Origin: Microbacterium sp. RURRCA19A
Lineage (GTDB): Bacteria; Actinomycetota; Actinomycetes; Actinomycetales; Microbacteriaceae
Assembly (NCBI RefSeq): GCF_900156455.1
Contig: NZ_FTNQ01000001.1
Location: 1,178,001 to 1,242,000, forward strand
Direction: 5' to 3'
DNA length: 64,000 nucleotides
Shown piece after piece: positions 35,283 through 47,150 of the stretch. A program made the translations under genes and the position numbers. The notes under the pieces were generated by a model that searched no databases, was not told where the DNA came from, and saw nothing but the letters and a program-made list of their open reading frames with translations. Within the stretch, counting starts at the first letter, position 1. Each line of letters begins with the position of its first letter.

Positions 35283-36577
35283 TCAGCCCTTGACGTACGG
35301 TTTGCCGGCGGCCGCGGGACCGCGGACCTTCCCGACGAGACCGGCGACGGCGAAGATCGTCACGACGTACGGCAGCATGAGCATGAATTCGCTGGGCACG
35401 GGCGATCCGATCACGCCGAGGGTGTTCTGCAGGTTCGAGGCGAAGCCGAACAACAGCGCCGCGAGGGTGGCGCGGATCGGGTCCCACTGGCCGAAGATGA
35501 CCGCGGCGAGGGCGATGTACCCCGCACCGGCCGTCATCTCCTTGTTGAAGGCACCGACCGAACCCAGCGTGAAGAAGGCTCCGCCGAGACCCGCGATCGC
35601 ACCGCCCAACGAGACGTTCCAGAACCGGGTGCGGGCGATGTTGATGCCCACGGTGTCGGCCGCCTGCGGGTGCTCGCCCACGGCGCGCAGACGCAGGCCC
35701 CACCGGGTGTGGAAGAGGCCGACGTAGACGGCGGCCACCGTGACGTACATCAGGTAGACGATGATCGTCTGATTGAACAGCATCGGGCCGATGATCGGGA
35801 TGTCCGCGAGCACCGGGATGGGCAGGCGCGGGAAGCGGGGCGGCGAGTTCAGCGTGTCGGCGTGCGGCGACAGCAGCTGCGAGAACAGGAAGCTCGTCAG
35901 CCCCACCACCAGGACGTTCAGCACGACGCCGACGATGACCTGGTCGACGAAGTACTTGATCGCGAAGGCGGCCAGGATGAACGACACCAGGACGCCGGCC
36001 ACCGCGGCGGCGAGCAGACCGACGAAGGGATTGCCGGTCACGGTCGCCACCACCGCGGAGGTGAATGCACCGGCCAGGAGCTGGCCCTCGATGGCGATGT
36101 TGACCACGCCGACGCGCTCGCTGAGGACGCCCGCCATGGCACCGAAGATGAGGGGCACCGACAGGCTCAGTCCACCGGCGAGGAGTCCCGTCAGCGGGAT
36201 GACCGCGGTCGTCGCGCCCGCGGCGGCCCACGTGAGGAATCCGACCATGAACACCACGGCGAAGATCACGGCCAACCAGATCGGCGGGCGACGGTGCGCG
36301 CGCACGATGAGGACGCTCGCGACGGTGACCAGCGCGAGGAGGACCGTGCACACGGCCCCCGTGACGACTCCGCCGAGCACCAGCTCGGGGAGCTGGATGA
36401 ACTCGCCCGGGCTGGAGATGCGGAAGACGGCGTCGCCGTCCTGCCGCGCGACGATGAACAGCACGGCGGCCAGCACCGTGATGACGCCGTAGACGATCGG
36501 CGCTTTCCAGCTGACGACGACGGCCTTGTCGAGCGCGTCGGCCGCGGGAGCGGTCTCGGAATGTGCGGCGGTGGTGC

Positions 36578-36581
<4 letters not shown>
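35283..36581 (-). CDS. Nucleoside ABC transporter permease 2
   Basis: A 432-residue multi-span permease of the BPD_transp_2 family. The conserved core contains LSVPLIFGAMAGVLSERVGVVNIAIEGQLLAGA, and GLRLRAVGEHPQAADTVGINIARTRFWNVSLGGAIAGLGGAFF is the region contacting the ATPase. About ten hydrophobic segments are visible. GTG 36581 overlaps the stop of permease 1 as GTGA. It pairs with permease 1 to form the channel; by homology with NupPQ/YufPQ-type systems and by the cdd-deoA-add genes downstream, nucleosides are the likely cargo. Confidence 0.92.
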
Positions 36582-37938
<1,357 letters not shown>

Positions 37939-37942
<4 letters not shown>

Positions 37943-39459
37943 GCGGCGACTCCTTCGTTCTGGGGCGCTTCGCCGGCCATCATGAGGCCGAGGACGTCGC
38001 GCGAGGTGTCGCCCGGGACGATGCCGACGACGCGGCCCCGGTACATGACCATGATGCGATCAGCGAGAGCGGTGACCTCGTCGAGTTCGGTGGAGACGAC
38101 GATCACCGGCACGCCGGCGTCGCGGGTCTCGATGACCCGCTTGTGGATGAACTCGATCGAACCGACGTCCACGCCACGGGTGGGCTGGGCGGCGACGAAC
38201 AGGCGGAGGTCCCGGCTGAGCTCACGGGCGAGCACGACCTTCTGCTGGTTACCGCCGGAGAGGCGTCCGACCGGCGTCTCGATCGACGGGGTCCGAACGT
38301 CGAATTCGGCGACCTTGTCCCGCGCGAAGTCGGCGAGCGTCGAGAGCTGCAGGGCGCCGCCCTTGACGAACGGAGCGCCGTCCGCGCGGTCGAGCATGAG
38401 GTTCTCGGCGATGGAGAACTCCCCCACCAACCCGTCCTCCTTGCGGTCCTCCGGCACGAAGCCGACGCCCGCCTCGAGGACCGCTCGCACGCTGTGGCCG
38501 TTGATCTCGGTGCCGTCGAGCACGATGGATCCCTCGACGCGCTCCTGAAGTCCGAGCAACGCCTCGGTGAGCTCGGTCTGGCCGTTGCCCTGCACGCCCG
38601 CGATCGCGAGGACCTCCCCGCGGCGCACGTCGAAGCTGACGTCGTTGACGACCAGCTGACCGATCGGATCGACCACCGTCAGGCGGGAGACGGAGAGACC
38701 CACATCGCCCAGCGTCGGGGCGTCCTTGTGCACGGTCAGCTCGACCGCGCGGCCCACCATGAGCGAGGCGAGTTCGGCGTTGGAAGCCTGCGGGTCGGCT
38801 TCTCCCACCACCTTGCCGAGGCGGATCACCGTGATGCGATCCGCGACCTCGCGGACCTCACGCAGCTTGTGGGTGATGAAGACGATCGAGGTGCCCGACG
38901 ACTTCAGCTGACGCATGATCGCCATCAGCTCGTCGGTCTCCTGCGGTGTCAGTACGGCGGTGGGCTCGTCGAACACGAGCACCTTGGCATCCCGGGAGAG
39001 CGCCTTGATGATCTCGACGCGCTGCTGGACCCCCACGGGCAGATCGTCGACGAGCGCATCGGGGTCGACGTCGAAGCCGAAGCGGTCGGAGATCTCCTTG
39101 ACCTTCGCGCGGGCCGAGGCGAGGTCGAGCCGCCCGCCGAATTTCGTGGGCTCGTGGCCCAGCATGACGTTCTCGGCGACGGTGAAGACCGGGATGAGCA
39201 TGAAGTGCTGGTGCACCATGCCGATGCCCGCGCGCATCGCGTCGCCGGGTCCGGCGAAGTGCTGGACGGCGTCGTCCAGCAGGATCTCTCCCCCGTCGGC
39301 CTGGTAGAGGCCGTAGAGGACGTTCATCAGGGTGGACTTGCCGGCACCGTTCTCGCCGAGCAGGCAGTGGATCTCTCCGGCCTCGACGGTGAGGTCGATG
39401 TGATCGTTCGCCACCAGGGATCCGAAGGTTTTCGTGATCCCGCGGAGTTCGAGCTTCAT
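37939..39459 (-). CDS. Nucleoside ABC transporter ATP-binding protein (duplicated ATPase)
   Basis: A 506-residue protein with two ABC domains. The first has GENGAGKST (Walker A), VGVQQRVEI (signature) and VLVFDEPTAVL (Walker B); the second has GVQGNGQTE, a weak Walker A, LSGGNQQKV and LFVAAQPTRGVD. That asymmetry is normal for ribose/nucleoside-type ATPases such as RbsA and YufO. ATG 39459 is 7 nt after TAGGAT (minus strand 39472-39467), so the gene has its own leaderless promoter in addition to read-through from the lipoprotein gene. Confidence 0.94.
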
Positions 39460-39571
39460 GTTCCCGATCCTAAGTTCTGTGGCGCCGCACGCGGGGTGCG
39501 ACGGGGAGGATCCGCCTCGTGAGCGGATCGGTTCCGATCGCCGCAGCCGGGGCCGCGGCTCCCATAAGGGA

Positions 39572-39600
39572 GGGGAGGCCGGCACGGAGCCGACCTCCCC
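39572..39600 (-). terminator. Hairpin between binding protein and ATPase genes
   Basis: GGGGAGGCCGGC (39572-39583) pairs with GCCGACCTCCCC (39589-39600) with one mismatch and a 5-nt loop. It may act as an attenuator that keeps the binding protein in excess over the membrane components. Confidence 0.65.
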
Positions 39601-39616
39601 CAGGAGAGTGGATCTC

Positions 39617-40717
39617 TCAGCCGGCCAGGTAGGACTCGACCTTGATCTTGCCCGAGACGATGTCGGCCTTGAGGGCGTCGACCTTGCTGGTCAGGTCGGC
39701 GGGGACGCGGTCCGACCAGTCGTGGTACGGAGCGATTCCGACACCCTCGTTCTCGAGGGTGCCGACGAACGGCTTGGTGTCGAACTCGCCCTTGCCCGCG
39801 GCGACGATGGCGTCCTTCGTACCCACGTCGATGCCCTTGAGGATCGACGTCAGCAGCAGGCTGCCGACCGAGGGGTCGGTCTGGAACACGTCGGCGTCGA
39901 CGCCGACCATGGCGATCTCACGGCCGGAGTCCTGGATCGCGACGGCGGCCGACTGGTAGATCGGGCCACCGACGGGCAGCAGCACGTCGACGTTCTGGTC
40001 GATGATCGCCTGCGCGGTCTGACGCGCGGTGTCGTTGGCCTCGAAGCCACCGGTGAAGGAACCGTCCTTGGCGGTGCGGTCCCAGCCGACGACGCGCACG
40101 GAGGTGCCGTTGTCGGCGTTGTACTTCTCGACGCCCTGGGCGAAGCCGTCCATGAAGATCGTGACGGTCGGGATGTTCATTCCACCGAAGGTGCCAACGA
40201 CGCCGGTCTTGGAGACACCCGCGGCGAGGTAGCCCGCCAGGTACGCGGCCTGCGCGGTGTCGAAGATGATCGGCTTGATGTTCGGAGCATCCGTCGTGCC
40301 GTCGAAGTTCTGGTCGACGGTGTCGTCGATCGAGACGTACTGCAGATCGGGGTTGGCCGTCGCCGACTCGAGCGCGGCGGGCGCCAGGAGGAAGCCGACC
40401 GTGATGATCGTGTTGCAGCCCTGGTCGACGAGGCTGGAGAGGTTGGAGGCGAAGTCGGTCTCGGCCTGCGACTGGACCTCGATCGGCTTCTTCGAGCCGA
40501 GCTCCTGGGCCGCGGCGTCGAGGCCCTCCTTGCCGAGCTGGTTGAACGACTTGTCGTCGAACCCACCCGAGTCCGACACCATGCAGGGCAGGTAGTCGCT
40601 GGCACCGGCAGCGGCCGACGAGCCGGTGCTCTCGGGCGCGGCACCGCAGCCGGCGAGCAGCACGGCCGCGCCGATCATCGCGAGGCCGCTGACGACGGCC
40701 TTCTTCGTGGTCTTCAC
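39617..40717 (-). CDS. BMP/PnrA-family nucleoside-binding lipoprotein
   Basis: A 366-residue substrate-binding lipoprotein. The signal peptide has VKTTKKAVVSGLAMIGAAVL and lipobox LAGC with Cys24. The mature domain contains SDSGGFDDKSFNQLGKEGL, ITVGFLLAPA, YLAGYLAAGVSKTGVVGTFGGMNIP and VGVDADVFQTD, all typical of the PnrA/Med family that binds purine nucleosides. GTG 40717 has GGAGG 7 nt upstream. It is the first gene of the importer operon, separated from the ATPase by a hairpin. Confidence 0.94.
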   Translation of the reverse strand: MKTTKKAVVSGLAMIGAAVLLAGCGAAPESTGSSAAAGASDYLPCMVSDSGGFDDKSFNQLGKEGLDAAAQELGSKKPIEVQSQAETDFASNLSSLVDQGCNTIITVGFLLAPAALESATANPDLQYVSIDDTVDQNFDGTTDAPNIKPIIFDTAQAAYLAGYLAAGVSKTGVVGTFGGMNIPTVTIFMDGFAQGVEKYNADNGTSVRVVGWDRTAKDGSFTGGFEANDTARQTAQAIIDQNVDVLLPVGGPIYQSAAVAIQDSGREIAMVGVDADVFQTDPSVGSLLLTSILKGIDVGTKDAIVAAGKGEFDTKPFVGTLENEGVGIAPYHDWSDRVPADLTSKVDALKADIVSGKIKVESYLAG

Positions 40718-40883
40718 GAATGGTCCTCCAAGACGGGGGCCCCCAACGGGTTCGGGGGACGATGGAGTCACGTTACCCACTGTGACGAATCGCTTGCGCG
40801 CCCGGACGGGCCGCACACGGCAATGGTTACAAAGACGCAATCTCGCGTGATGCGCGCGCCACACAACCGCGACCCCGACGGGA

Positions 40884-40910
40884 CCGGATGCCGCCGGCGG
40901 CGGCATCCGG
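40884..40910 (-). terminator. Perfect palindrome built on GGATGCC
   Basis: CCGGATGCCGCC and GGCGGCATCCGG flank a GGC centre; the palindrome lies two bases beyond the stop of the guanylyltransferase gene. It fits a terminator and is one of several hairpins made of inverted GGATGCC copies. Confidence 0.65.
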
Positions 40911-40912
40911 TG

Positions 40913-42031
40913 TCAGAGGACGTCGCCGCGGCCCGTGAGCTTGAGCGCGTCCACCACGCCCTTCACGCGCTGGGCGTTCTCGCTCGTGGTGACCAGGAGC
41001 GCGTCGGGGGTGTCGACGACGACGATGTCCCGGACACCGATGAGGCTGATGACGCGCTTGGTCTGCGAGACGACGATGCCGCTGGAAGCGTCGGAGAGGA
41101 CGCGCGCGTCCTCACCGAGGATCGCCAGCTCGTTGCGCCCCCCGGAGGAGTTGAGCTTGGACAGGCTCGCGAAGTCGCCCACGTCGTCCCAGTCGAAGTG
41201 ACCGGGGATCACGGCGAGACGCCCCTTCTCGGCCGCGGGCTCGGCGACGGAGTAGTCGATCGCGATCTTCTTCAGACCCGGCCAGATGCGGTCGACCGCG
41301 GGACCGCGCAGGTCGCGGTCGTCCCAGGCCTCGGCCAGCTCGATCAGACCGGCGTGCAGCTCGGGCTCGTTGACGGCGAGTTCGGCGAGGAGGACGTCGG
41401 CGCGGGTGATGAACATGCCCGCGTTCCAGAGGTAGGCGCGATCCGCGAAGTACTCCTTGGCCGTGTCGAGGTCGGGCTTCTCGACGAAGCGCTCCACCGT
41501 GTAGGCCTCGGGCGCGCCGTCGACGATGAGCTCGTCCGCCTGCTTGATGTAGCCGAAGCCGACGGAGGGCTCGCTGGGCTGGATGCCGATCGTGCAGATG
41601 TAACCCGCACGGGCGACGGCGACCGCCTGACGGACGGCGAAGTCGAACTGCCGCGTCTGACGGATGACGTGGTCGGCGGCGAACGATCCGATGATGACGT
41701 CGGGCTCGCGGCGGACGAGGATCGCGGCCGCCAGGCCGATGGCGGCGCTGGAGTCGCGCGGCTCGGACTCGAGGAACACGTTGTGGTCGGGCACGCCGGG
41801 AAGCTCGCGCTCGACCGCGGCGCGGTGCGCACGGCCCGTCACGACGGCGATGCGATCGTCGCCCGACAGCGGCGCGAGACGGTCCCAGGTGTCGCGCAGG
41901 AGCGTCTGACCGGATCCGGTGAGGTCGTGGAGGAACTTGGGTGCGTCCGCACGGGAGAGCGGCCACAGGCGGCTGCCGATCCCACCGGCGGGGATAACGG
42001 CGTAGAAGTCGTCGATAGCAGGTTCGGCCAT
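40913..42031 (-). CDS. manC: Mannose-1-phosphate guanylyltransferase
   Basis: A 372-residue nucleotidyltransferase that makes GDP-mannose for glycans and glycolipids. YAVIPAGGIGSRLWPLSR is the GTP-binding signature, LESEPRDSSAAIGLAA and SFAADHVI hold catalytic residues, and VEKPDLDTAKEY followed by WNAGMFITRADVLL, then GHFDWDDVGDF, are typical of ManC. The isomerase domain found in bifunctional enzymes is absent. ATG 42031 lies 7 nt after TAGGGT (minus strand 42044-42039). It is divergent from the sdh operon. Confidence 0.92.
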   Translation of the reverse strand: MAEPAIDDFYAVIPAGGIGSRLWPLSRADAPKFLHDLTGSGQTLLRDTWDRLAPLSGDDRIAVVTGRAHRAAVERELPGVPDHNVFLESEPRDSSAAIGLAAAILVRREPDVIIGSFAADHVIRQTRQFDFAVRQAVAVARAGYICTIGIQPSEPSVGFGYIKQADELIVDGAPEAYTVERFVEKPDLDTAKEYFADRAYLWNAGMFITRADVLLAELAVNEPELHAGLIELAEAWDDRDLRGPAVDRIWPGLKKIAIDYSVAEPAAEKGRLAVIPGHFDWDDVGDFASLSKLNSSGGRNELAILGEDARVLSDASSGIVVSQTKRVISLIGVRDIVVVDTPDALLVTTSENAQRVKGVVDALKLTGRGDVL

Positions 42032-42169
42032 GGCACCGACCCTACTCGGCGAGCCCCGCCGGTTCCGCCCACGCGGGGGAAACAACTCCGCACGGAAATT
42101 CGCGCGAAACTATCTCGACATCGAGAGAGTGTTAGGCGACCCTCATCCCTCCGTTTCATAGCCCGGCCG

Positions 42170-42175
42170 TAGTAT
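42170..42175 (+). promoter_or_regulatory. Probable -10 box of the sdhCDAB operon
   Basis: TAGTAT would place the transcript start near 42182 and give a leader of about 60 nt before sdhC. A good Shine-Dalgarno GGGAGGACG precedes the GTG. No clear -35 was seen. Confidence 0.45.
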
Positions 42176-42244
42176 TCAGTGGCGCCCGTGTGACGCTCGG
42201 GGCCTGTGCCGGCCCCACACCGTGTTCGATCAGGGAGGACGACC

Positions 42245-42679
42245 GTGTCAGCACCAGCACGTGCCACGCCGTCGGTGAAAGAGACCACCTCGAAGAGGCC
42301 GCGCGGAACGCTCTACCGCGGCCGTGAGGGCATGTGGTCGTGGGTCCTGCACCGCATCACCGGTGTGGCGATCTTCTTCTTCCTGCTCGTCCACATCCTC
42401 GACACGGCCCTCATCCGGGTGTCCCCCGAGGCGTACGACGCCGTGATCGGCACGTACAAGAACCCGATCATGGGTCTCGGCGAGGTCGCCCTCGTGGGTG
42501 CCATCGCCTACCACGCCTTCAACGGTCTTCGCATCATCGCGGTGGACTTCTGGCCGTGGGCGACACGCCACCAGCGTCAGCTGTGGTGGGGTGTCCTCGG
42601 CCTCTGGGTCGTCACGATGCTCGGCTTCACGCCGCGCCACCTCATCAACGTCTTCAGCGCCGTCACGGGGAGCCACTGA
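42245..42679 (+). CDS. sdhC: Succinate dehydrogenase cytochrome b556 subunit
   Basis: A 144-residue membrane anchor with three hydrophobic segments (around residues 35-52, 72-92 and 108-128). MWSWVLHRITGVAIFFFLLVHILDTA holds the quinone-site HRxTG motif and a haem-ligand His, and AYHAFNGLRIIAVDF a second conserved His. GTG 42245 follows GGGAGGACGACC. The stop overlaps the sdhD start (TGATG). It opens the operon sdhC-D-A-B. Confidence 0.94.
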   Translation: MSAPARATPSVKETTSKRPRGTLYRGREGMWSWVLHRITGVAIFFFLLVHILDTALIRVSPEAYDAVIGTYKNPIMGLGEVALVGAIAYHAFNGLRIIAVDFWPWATRHQRQLWWGVLGLWVVTMLGFTPRHLINVFSAVTGSH

Positions 42680-43134
42680 TGTCCGTCGCCCAGGAAGCCA
42701 GCACGATCCCCGCCCCCCGCACGCCCGCCGTGCGGAAGAAGGGCTCGAACCTCGAGAAGTGGGGGTGGGTCTACATGCGCGCCTCCGGCGTGCTGCTGGT
42801 CGTCCTCATCTTCGGGCACCTCTTCGTCAACCTGATGACGGGCGAGGGCATCCACCAGATCGACTTCGCGTTCGTCGCCGGGAAGCTCGCCTCGCCGTTC
42901 TGGCAGTGGTGGGACGTCCTCATGCTCTGGCTGGCGCTCATCCACGGTGCGAACGGCATGCGCACGATCGTGAACGACTACGTCACCACCCCGTCCGTCC
43001 GCCGCGTCCTGGTCTGGGCGATCGGGCTGTCGGCCGCGTTCCTGATCCTTCTCGGCACGCTCGTCGTCTTCACCTTCGACCCCTGCCTCGGCGTCACCGA
43101 GAGCAGCTCCCTGTGGGAGATCTGCCAGGCGTGA
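42679..43134 (+). CDS. sdhD: Succinate dehydrogenase hydrophobic membrane anchor
   Basis: A 151-residue anchor with three membrane segments (about 30-50, 75-95 and 110-130). VYMRASGVLLVVLIFGHLFVNLM and LALIHGANGMRTIVNDYV carry the conserved His residues for haem or quinone. The ATG overlaps the sdhC stop by one base. There is a gap of 47 bp before sdhA. Confidence 0.93.
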   Translation: MSVAQEASTIPAPRTPAVRKKGSNLEKWGWVYMRASGVLLVVLIFGHLFVNLMTGEGIHQIDFAFVAGKLASPFWQWWDVLMLWLALIHGANGMRTIVNDYVTTPSVRRVLVWAIGLSAAFLILLGTLVVFTFDPCLGVTESSSLWEICQA

Positions 43135-43181
43135 GCCTCGGCATCCTCCTTTTCGACTGAGACAGCAGAGGCATTGCACAC

Positions 43182-45008
43182 GTGAGCACTCAGAACGCGG
43201 ACACGATCGTCAAGGACGGCGTGCACTACCACCAGTTCGACATCGTGATCGTCGGCGCCGGCGGCGCCGGCATGCGCGCAGCCATCGAGGCCGGCCCCGG
43301 AGCCAAGACCGCCGTCATCTCCAAGCTGTACCCGACGCGCTCCCACACCGGAGCGGCCCAGGGCGGGATGGCCGCGGCCCTCGCCAACGTCGAAGAGGAC
43401 TCCTGGGAGTGGCACACCTTCGACACCATCAAGGGCGGCGACTACCTCGTCGACCAGGATGCCGCGGAGATCCTCGCCAAGGAGGCGATCGACGCCGTCA
43501 TCGACCTCGAGAACATGGGCCTGCCGTTCAACCGCACGCCCGAGGGCAAGATCGACCAGCGCCGCTTCGGCGGACACACGGCCGACCACGGCAAGACCCC
43601 CGTGCGTCGCGCCTGTTACGCGGCCGACCGCACCGGTCACATGATCCTGCAGACGCTGTTCCAGAACTGCGTGAAGCTCGGCATCAACTTCTTCAACGAG
43701 TTCTACGTCCTCGACCTCGTCACCGTGAAGGACGACGCGGGGAACACCCAGGTCGCCGGCGTCGTCGCGTACGAGCTCGCCACCGGTGATCTGCACGTCT
43801 TCCAGTCGAAGGCCGTCGTCTTCGCCACGGGCGGCTTCGGCAAGATCTTCAAGACCACCTCGAACGCCCACACGCTCACCGGTGACGGCGTCGGCATCGT
43901 GTGGCGCAAGGGCCTGCCGCTCGAGGACATGGAGTTCTTCCAGTTCCACCCGACCGGTCTCGCCGGTCTCGGCATCCTGCTGACCGAGGGTGCGCGAGGT
44001 GAGGGCGCGATCCTCCGCAACGCCAGCGGTGAGCGGTTCATGGAACGCTACGCGCCGACGATCAAGGACCTCGCGCCGCGTGACATCGTCGCGCGCTGCA
44101 TGGTGCAGGAGGTCGCCGAGGGTCGGGGCGCGGGACCGCACCGCGACTACGTGCTCCTGGACTGCACGCACCTGGGCGCCGAGGTCCTCGAGACGAAGCT
44201 TCCGGACATCACCGAGTTCGCGCGCACGTACCTGGGTGTCGACCCGGTCGTCGAGCCCGTCCCGGTCATGCCGACGGCGCACTACGCCATGGGCGGCATC
44301 CCGACCAACATCAAGGCGGAGGTGCTCGCCGACAACGACACCGTCGTCCCCGGTCTCTACGCCGCCGGCGAGTGCGCGTGCGTCTCGGTGCACGGCTCCA
44401 ACCGCCTCGGCACCAACTCGCTCCTCGACATCAACGTCTTCGGCAAGCGCGCCGGCCGCAACGCCGTCGAGTACGTCCAGACGGCCGACTTCGTGCCCCT
44501 CCCCGAGGATCCCGCCAAGGAGGTCCGCGAGATGATCGAGGGCCTGCGCGCCAACTCGGGCACCGAGCGCATCGCGGTCCTCCGCAAGACGCTGCAGGAC
44601 GAGATGGACAAGGGCGCCCAGGTGTTCCGCACCCACGACTCCCTCGCCGAAGTGCTCGACATCATCGCGGACCTGCGCGAGCGCTTCAAGAACGTCCACG
44701 TCGACGACAAGGGCAAGCGGTACAACACCGACCTGCTCGAGGCCGTCGAGCTCGGGTTCCTGCTCGACCTCGCCGAGGTCGTCGTGTACTCGGCGCAGAA
44801 CCGGGAGGAGAGCCGCGGCGGTCACATGCGCGACGACTTCCCGACGCGTGACGACGAGAACTACATGCAGCACACGATGGCGTACCTGACCGGCGACCCG
44901 CATTCGTCGCACCCGGCCGACCACATCGAACTCGGCTGGAAGCCCGTGGTCTTCACCAAGAACGACGCCGGCGAGCTGCGCTACCCGCCCCTGGAGAGGA
45001 AGTACTGA
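43182..45008 (+). CDS. sdhA: Succinate dehydrogenase flavoprotein subunit
   Basis: A 608-residue subunit that oxidises succinate to fumarate in the TCA cycle and passes electrons to SdhB. The FAD fold starts [32 protein letters not shown] is the FAD-linking His region, [21 protein letters not shown] and [24 protein letters not shown] line the active site, and [13 protein letters not shown] and [21 protein letters not shown] follow. GTG 43182 is used; AGAGG lies about 13 nt upstream, rather far. Confidence 0.97.
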   Translation: MSTQNADTIVKDGVHYHQFDIVIVGAGGAGMRAAIEAGPGAKTAVISKLYPTRSHTGAAQGGMAAALANVEEDSWEWHTFDTIKGGDYLVDQDAAEILAKEAIDAVIDLENMGLPFNRTPEGKIDQRRFGGHTADHGKTPVRRACYAADRTGHMILQTLFQNCVKLGINFFNEFYVLDLVTVKDDAGNTQVAGVVAYELATGDLHVFQSKAVVFATGGFGKIFKTTSNAHTLTGDGVGIVWRKGLPLEDMEFFQFHPTGLAGLGILLTEGARGEGAILRNASGERFMERYAPTIKDLAPRDIVARCMVQEVAEGRGAGPHRDYVLLDCTHLGAEVLETKLPDITEFARTYLGVDPVVEPVPVMPTAHYAMGGIPTNIKAEVLADNDTVVPGLYAAGECACVSVHGSNRLGTNSLLDINVFGKRAGRNAVEYVQTADFVPLPEDPAKEVREMIEGLRANSGTERIAVLRKTLQDEMDKGAQVFRTHDSLAEVLDIIADLRERFKNVHVDDKGKRYNTDLLEAVELGFLLDLAEVVVYSAQNREESRGGHMRDDFPTRDDENYMQHTMAYLTGDPHSSHPADHIELGWKPVVFTKNDAGELRYPPLERKY

Positions 45009-45009
45009 G

Positions 45010-45792
45010 ATGGCATCCACCGTCATCGAGACCGTCGACACCTCCGACGAGGTCGAGCAGACCCCCGAGGACACGGGGATCCAGTCGTTCCTCGTGACCT
45101 TCAACATCCGTCGATTCGACCCCGAGGTCGACGACGAACCGCGCTGGGTCGACTACGACGTGGAGCTCTACTCCACCGACCGCGTGCTCGACGCCCTCCA
45201 CAAGATCAAGTGGGAGACCGATGGGTCGCTGTCGTTCCGCCGCTCGTGCGCGCACGGCATCTGCGGTTCGGATGCCATGCGCATCAACGGCCGCAACCGA
45301 CTGGCGTGCAAGACGCTGATCAAGGACCTCGACATCTCGCAGCCGATCTACGTCGAGGCGATCAAGGGTCTGCCGCTGGAGAAGGACCTCATCGTCGACA
45401 TGGAGCCGTTCTTCGCCTCCTACCGCGAGGTGCAGCCCTTCCTCATCGCGAGCAGCAAGCCCGAGCCCGGCAAGGAGCGCGTCCAGTCGATCGTCGACCG
45501 CGAGGTCTTCGACGACACCACGAAGTGCATCCTGTGCGCCGCGTGCACGTCGTCGTGCCCCGTGTTCTGGACCGACGGCCAGTACTTCGGTCCGGCCGCG
45601 ATCGTCAACGCGCACCGCTTCATCTTCGACTCCCGCGACGACGCAGCGGATGTGCGTCTGGACATCCTCAACGACAAAGAGGGCGTGTGGCGCTGCCGCA
45701 CCACCTTCAACTGCACCGAGGCGTGCCCGCGCGGCATCGAGGTCACCAAGGCCATCGCCGAGGTCAAGCAGGCGGTCCTCCGCGGCCGTTGA
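45010..45792 (+). CDS. sdhB: Succinate dehydrogenase iron-sulphur subunit
   Basis: A 260-residue electron-transfer subunit. The N-terminal ferredoxin domain has SCAHGICGSDAMRING and LACKTL for the 2Fe-2S cluster; the C-terminal domain has CILCAACTSSCPVFW and CTEACPRGIEVTKAI for the 4Fe-4S and 3Fe-4S clusters. The ATG lies one base after the sdhA stop, so the two are coupled. It ends the sdh operon. Confidence 0.97.
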   Translation: MASTVIETVDTSDEVEQTPEDTGIQSFLVTFNIRRFDPEVDDEPRWVDYDVELYSTDRVLDALHKIKWETDGSLSFRRSCAHGICGSDAMRINGRNRLACKTLIKDLDISQPIYVEAIKGLPLEKDLIVDMEPFFASYREVQPFLIASSKPEPGKERVQSIVDREVFDDTTKCILCAACTSSCPVFWTDGQYFGPAAIVNAHRFIFDSRDDAADVRLDILNDKEGVWRCRTTFNCTEACPRGIEVTKAIAEVKQAVLRGR

Positions 45793-45803
45793 GCCTCACT
45801 CCT

Positions 45804-45838
45804 CGGACGGCGGGTGCGCTTCGGCGCCCCGCCGTCCG
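45804..45838 (+). terminator. Strong hairpin after sdhB
   Basis: CGGACGGCGGG (45804-45814) pairs exactly with CCCGCCGTCCG (45828-45838), 12 bp after the sdhB stop. A second hairpin with inverted ATGGATG/CATCCAT arms lies at about 45850-45877. There is no T-run. Confidence 0.7.
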
Positions 45839-45892
45839 GCGTTCCCGGATGGATGTCGCGGGCGCGCGGCATCCATTCATTAGGCTCGACGG

Positions 45893-47086
45893 GTGAGCGA
45901 CCGCGATCCCCGACCGCTGCCCGGCGCAGCGAGCGAGGAGACGACTCTGCGCGAGCGGCTCGAATCCGCTCAGGCGGCCGTGCGCGACCGACTCGATCAA
46001 CCGATCGCCCGGGCCGCGAAGCTCGCCCAGCTCTTCCCGGTGCGGGTGTGGCGCCACTTCCTGCGGCACAACGGATTCCTGCTCGCGGCGGGGATGAGCT
46101 ACCAGGGCCTGTTCACGTTGTTCGCCGCGCTCTACCTGGCATTCGCGGCCGTCGGGATCTGGCTGGGCGGGAGCAAATCCGCGATCGACGGACTCATCCG
46201 GTTGATCAACGGCTACATCCCCGGGATCATCAGCGACACCGGACTGGTCAAGCCCGACCAGGTCGAGGCGGTGGCTCAGGAGAGCGGCAAGCTCCTCGGT
46301 ATCACCGGAGGTGTGGCCGGTGTCGTGGTCATCTGGACCGCGATTGGCTTCGTTACGTTCACCCGGCGTGCCGTGCGCGACACGTTCGGGCTGCCGTTCG
46401 ACCTGCGCAACTACGTCCTGCTGAAGGCGCGCGACTTCGTCGCGTCCTTGCTGTTCGGCCTCTCGCTGCTGCTCGGCGCGCTCCTGGGCTCCATCACGAC
46501 CGGTGCCGTCGACCTCGTGTTCGCGTGGATCGGGTGGACTCGCGAGACCCTCGGGTGGACCGTGGGCGCACGCGCCGTGTCGGTCGTGGTCGCGTTCGGC
46601 GTCAACGCCGTCGCCCTGGCCTCGCTCTTCCGGTTCCTCACCGGCACGGCACTCCCCTGGCGCCGCATCTGGCCCGGTGCGATCGTGGGGTCGGCGGGGC
46701 TGGTGGTCTTGCAGGTCGCCGCCGGCTTCCTCTTCGTCTATTCACCGTCGAACCCTCTCCTGGCGACGTTCACCGTGCTCATCGGATTCCTCCTCTGGTT
46801 CCGGTTGGTCGGGATCGTGATCCTCGTCGCCGCGGCCTGGATCGCGGTCGCGGCCGGCGATCGCGACGTGCCGCTGCGTTCGCCGGAGGACCGCCGGGCG
46901 ATGGAGCAGACGGCCCTGGTGATCGCGGCTCAGGTCGCGGTCCGGGAAGCGGAGGAGGTCGCGGCTCTCGCGCGCTGGCCCAGGCGATGGCTGGCGCGAC
47001 GCCGTCTGCGCGCGGCACGGGCGCACCTCCAACGGCTCGAGGCGGAGCTGCCCGCACCACGGCGCTCGATACTGCCCCTCGACTGA
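45893..47086 (+). CDS. YihY/BrkB-family inner-membrane protein
   Basis: A 397-residue membrane protein. After a charged N-terminus of about 50 residues comes the family pattern WRHFLRHNGFLLAAGMSYQGLFTLFAALYLAF, and about six hydrophobic segments follow up to residue 320 (for example ITGGVAGVVVIWTAIGFVTF and WPGAIVGSAGLVVLQVAAGFLFVY). The C-terminus is Arg/Glu-rich and cytoplasmic. GTG 45893 is 6 nt after TAGGCT (45881-45886). The family was once called ribonuclease BN, but members lack that activity; function is unknown. Confidence 0.9.
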   Translation: MSDRDPRPLPGAASEETTLRERLESAQAAVRDRLDQPIARAAKLAQLFPVRVWRHFLRHNGFLLAAGMSYQGLFTLFAALYLAFAAVGIWLGGSKSAIDGLIRLINGYIPGIISDTGLVKPDQVEAVAQESGKLLGITGGVAGVVVIWTAIGFVTFTRRAVRDTFGLPFDLRNYVLLKARDFVASLLFGLSLLLGALLGSITTGAVDLVFAWIGWTRETLGWTVGARAVSVVVAFGVNAVALASLFRFLTGTALPWRRIWPGAIVGSAGLVVLQVAAGFLFVYSPSNPLLATFTVLIGFLLWFRLVGIVILVAAAWIAVAAGDRDVPLRSPEDRRAMEQTALVIAAQVAVREAEEVAALARWPRRWLARRRLRAARAHLQRLEAELPAPRRSILPLD

Positions 47087-47150
47087 GGAGTTCGCTCCGG
47101 GTCGGCAGCGGCCATGAGTCGATGTCGGAGGCCCCGGCTACGCTCGGGGG